Assembly (NCBI GenBank): GCA_963667375.1
Contig: OY763323.1
Location: 3,100,001-3,164,000, forward strand
Direction of reading: 5' to 3'
DNA length: 64,000 nucleotides
Origin: G963556115 sp963667375
Lineage (GTDB): Bacteria; Planctomycetota; SZUA-567
The notes beneath the pieces were generated by a model that had not been told where the DNA came from, did no database searches, and worked only from the letters and a program-made list of their open reading frames with translations. A program made the translations under genes and the position numbers. Below are positions 61,906 through 64,000 of the stretch, piece after piece (the stretch's first letter is position 1; every line of letters starts with the position of its first letter).

Positions 61906-62244
61906 TTACGACATTCATGCTGATAAATAATCACTCAAATGAAACAACCTGCAAACTGATCATGATTATTCACTACAGCAACTCAAGCCACTTTTAAACC
62001 AAAATGAGAACAGAACCGCATAAAAAAATATTCATACAGACACAAAAATAAGTAAATCATTCCTTTTTAAAGTCATTAATCAAACAACATAAAATATTTA
62101 AAACCGCATTAAAATTTTATTTGTAAAGTCTTTACAAAAAACATCTTAAACAAAATGACCCAAGGTTAGTAGCATTTCTTACAGATGAAATAATGCGTAG
62201 TGAGAGCCAGCGGATTAATCTACAAAATTTATTTATTTTTCTCA

Positions 62245-62273
62245 TTGCATTAGCAGATAATTTCAGATAATAT
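62245..62273 (+). promoter_or_regulatory. probable citrate synthase promoter
   Basis: TTGCAT (62245-62250), 17-base spacer, TAATAT (62268-62273). The -10 overlaps a perfect 12-base palindrome GATAATATTATC (62266-62277), a possible operator. The nonamer GCAGATAAT in the spacer also occurs in the leader of the PPC/DUF296 gene. Confidence 0.5.
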
Positions 62274-62304
62274 TATCATCTTACCAATAGGAGTTCTAAA
62301 GAAA

Positions 62305-63729
62305 ATGAACACAAAAGCACTACATGAAGCAACACCAGAAATTACAGAGCTTATTTTAAAGGCTAAGGCTCAGGCATATCAGGAGACTGATGATGAACCA
62401 GAACCAGAGCTCACCCAACCTCTCAAGTGGCCTGTCAACGGTACAATCGGTCCTGGACTCGAAGGAGCAATCGCCTGCGAAACCAAGGTAGGTTATGTTA
62501 ATGGTCGCAAAGGCTGGCTGGTCTACCGTGGATACAATATCTTTGATCTCTGTGCCTACTCAACCTTTGAGGAAGTTTCTTTCTTACTGCTGCACGGTCA
62601 TCTGCCAAATAGCAAAGAATTGCGCGAATTCAACGACCAGATGATCAAATCCAGGGATATTCCAAACACGCTGCGCCTCATGATGGGCTTTCCAATTCAG
62701 GAAATGAACCCTATGGGAGCGTTACGAATCGGTGTGAACATGCTGCGAATGCGCCTGAACTGGAAGGACATTGACAACTCAATCTCTCCCGATATGCAGA
62801 ATATCATCGGTACTGACGAAGACGCAATCCCTCAGGAAGACAAGCCTAAGGGTGAGGAAAAAGCCATATACGAGTTTGATAAAAAGAGCTTGAAATATTC
62901 CAAGCCGGATACCGCTCGCGAAGTTCAGGATAACGGTGAAGAAATACTCTCATGTGTGCATCTGATTTCAGGTATGGCCGTGCTTACTGCCGCCATATCA
63001 CGTATTCGCAGCGATCATATTCCTATCGAATGGGACAACAAACTGAGTCATGCGGCCAATCTGCTCTATATGATGACAGGTAAAATACCTACTCCTATTG
63101 AAGAGCGCATAATGGATATCAATCTTATTCTACATGCAGACCACGGTATGAATGCCAGTACCTTCGCATCAATGGTGGTTGCTTCTACCCTGTCAGACTT
63201 TTATATATCTGTAGGTGCCGGTATAGCCGCCCTTAACGGTCCACTTCACGGTGGAGCGAATGAAGCGGTTATAAAGATGCTCAAGGAAATTGGAACTGTT
63301 GACAATGTCAAGCCATGGTACGCCAAAATGCGTGCGGAGAAGAGAAAAATTATGGGTTTTGGTCATAGAGTATACAAGGCTTACGATCCAAGAGCCAGAA
63401 TTCTCGCGCCATTGGCCGAGTATCTTACCCGTGATCATCCACAAGCTGCTGAATACTTCAAAATTGCCAAACTTCTCGAACAGGAAGTCACTGAAACACT
63501 TGGCGTGGAGAAAAAAATATTCCCGAATGTTGACTATTACTCCGGTATTGTCTACAGCTGTATGAATATTCCAGATTCTATGTTCACCTCAATTTTCGCC
63601 GTCTCTAGAACTGCAGGCTGGACCGCGAGAATTCTTGAATATGTTGAAAATAATCGAATTTTCAGACCGCGGGCAATGTATACCGGCGATTTTAATGACC
63701 ATTATCCTGAAATTGATGAGCGTCCTTAA
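62305..63729 (+). CDS. gltA: citrate synthase
   Basis: Protein of 474 residues joining oxaloacetate and acetyl-CoA. GLEGAIACETKVGYVNGRKGWLVYRGYNI start, LILHADHGMNASTFASMV with a substrate/catalytic His, GPLHGGANEAVIKML with the second His, FGHRVYK, and IFPNVDYYSGIVYSCMNIP with the catalytic Asp. A segment of about 50 residues (IGTDEDAIPQEDKPKGEEKAI) appears inserted between helices compared with usual 430-residue enzymes. GGAG lies before the ATG. With PFOR present, it could feed a partial TCA cycle for glutamate. Confidence 0.93.
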   Translation: MNTKALHEATPEITELILKAKAQAYQETDDEPEPELTQPLKWPVNGTIGPGLEGAIACETKVGYVNGRKGWLVYRGYNIFDLCAYSTFEEVSFLLLHGHLPNSKELREFNDQMIKSRDIPNTLRLMMGFPIQEMNPMGALRIGVNMLRMRLNWKDIDNSISPDMQNIIGTDEDAIPQEDKPKGEEKAIYEFDKKSLKYSKPDTAREVQDNGEEILSCVHLISGMAVLTAAISRIRSDHIPIEWDNKLSHAANLLYMMTGKIPTPIEERIMDINLILHADHGMNASTFASMVVASTLSDFYISVGAGIAALNGPLHGGANEAVIKMLKEIGTVDNVKPWYAKMRAEKRKIMGFGHRVYKAYDPRARILAPLAEYLTRDHPQAAEYFKIAKLLEQEVTETLGVEKKIFPNVDYYSGIVYSCMNIPDSMFTSIFAVSRTAGWTARILEYVENNRIFRPRAMYTGDFNDHYPEIDERP

Positions 63730-63800
63730 GCATAAAGAGATAACACCCTTATTACGTGTATAGTTAGATAATATTCTTCTAATTGAGAAGGTATCGCTTT

Positions 63801-64000
63801 ATGACCAAAATACAGCAGAACTGTATTATTCCCAGTTCCTGTTACTCTGTTAAACCTAAGCACCTCAAACAATATCTGGAGTTACCAAATTATTCACCGC
63901 GTTCTGGTGATCTGGTTTATGGTGAAATATGTCATCTGGGATTTCATAAACACCTGGAGAGTTCATCAGCTAGACTGCATACGATTCATGATCGAACGCG
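63801..64000 (+). CDS. partial gene, running off the right edge
   Basis: A frame opens at ATG 63801 with GAGAAGG nine bases before it and stays open to the window end (66 residues visible: MTKIQQNCIIPSSCYSVKP, then a SPRSGDLVYGEI segment, then HLESSSARLHTIHDRTR). I do not recognise the family. Cys-containing, no signal peptide. Lies 71 bases after citrate synthase. Confidence 0.6.
   Translation, partial: MTKIQQNCIIPSSCYSVKPKHLKQYLELPNYSPRSGDLVYGEICHLGFHKHLESSSARLHTIHDRT

Larger units (their letters stand above)
61840..62304. other. intergenic region before citrate synthase
   Basis: A gap of 465 bases. It has the terminator at its left end and a citrate synthase promoter at its right end. 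Between them is AT-rich sequence in which I recognise nothing. Confidence 0.6.

Noticed and set aside
1..64000. tRNA, rRNA, prophage or integrase genes
   Set aside because: I read the gene-free stretches and saw no tRNA-like arms, rRNA segments, integrase or phage structural genes.

Overview
This is a contiguous piece of a bacterial chromosome with moderate GC. It carries about 55 protein genes, mostly housekeeping, plus a few unusual ones. I see no phage, plasmid or CRISPR genes and no tRNA or rRNA. The host looks like a Gram-negative anaerobe: it has pyruvate:ferredoxin oxidoreductase, a NapH-like iron-sulfur membrane protein, a ferredoxin-thioredoxin-reductase-like protein, corrinoid assembly genes, diaminopimelate decarboxylase, and many proteins with signal peptides. 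The mix would fit a member of the PVC group such as Lentisphaerota, but that is an impression from gene content and not a placement.

Layout. 1-7.2 kb (+): PgpH-type HD phosphodiesterase (cut by the window edge), ybeY, a CorC/CNNM protein, mazG, a class I aminotransferase and trkA. 7.2-10.8 kb (-): a SpoIIE-type phosphatase receptor, accD, rpe. 10.8-16.5 kb (+): a cold-shock gene with a structured leader, an SUI1/YciH factor, an ECF sigma factor followed by a membrane protein with 28 twelve-residue repeats, an FmdB zinc ribbon and coaC. 17.7-18.1 kb is a gene-free gap with a candidate minus-strand structured RNA. 18.1-23.1 kb (+): cobS, a fused cobD-cobQ, larE, tatC. 23.1-28.7 kb (-): clpB, a secreted thioredoxin/pseudo-caspase fusion, a methyltransferase and an ISL3-type transposase remnant. 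28.9-33.6 kb is mixed: CPBP protease, ribD, DUF134 regulator, methyltransferase, second cold-shock gene, RNA polymerase omega-like gene. 33.6-37.5 kb (-): rsmD, rarA, a divergent RecA-like ATPase and a short NFACT-R protein, apparently one transcription unit. 37.6-45.8 kb is mixed: ankyrin protein, inactive PGRP-like protein, phosphohexomutase, PIN-PhoH ATPase, PPC/DUF296 protein, chemoreceptor, ArfB. 46-53 kb: nifJ facing away from a NapH-like gene, phoU, FTRc-like gene, rsmG. 53.2-56.2 kb (+): a pseudouridine synthase and three consecutive secreted low-complexity proteins. 56.3-60.4 kb (-): lysA, pnp, rpsO. 60.9-64 kb (+): a secreted protein, citrate synthase and a gene running off the end.

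Most convergent gene pairs are separated by strong inverted repeats that read as intrinsic terminators, so transcription-unit ends are unusually clear. Least explained are the minus-strand RNA near 17.9 kb, the pseudoknot-like cold-shock leader, the thioredoxin/pseudo-caspase fusion, the RecA-like/NFACT-R pair, the 12-residue-repeat protein behind the sigma factor, and the secreted trio at 54-56 kb.
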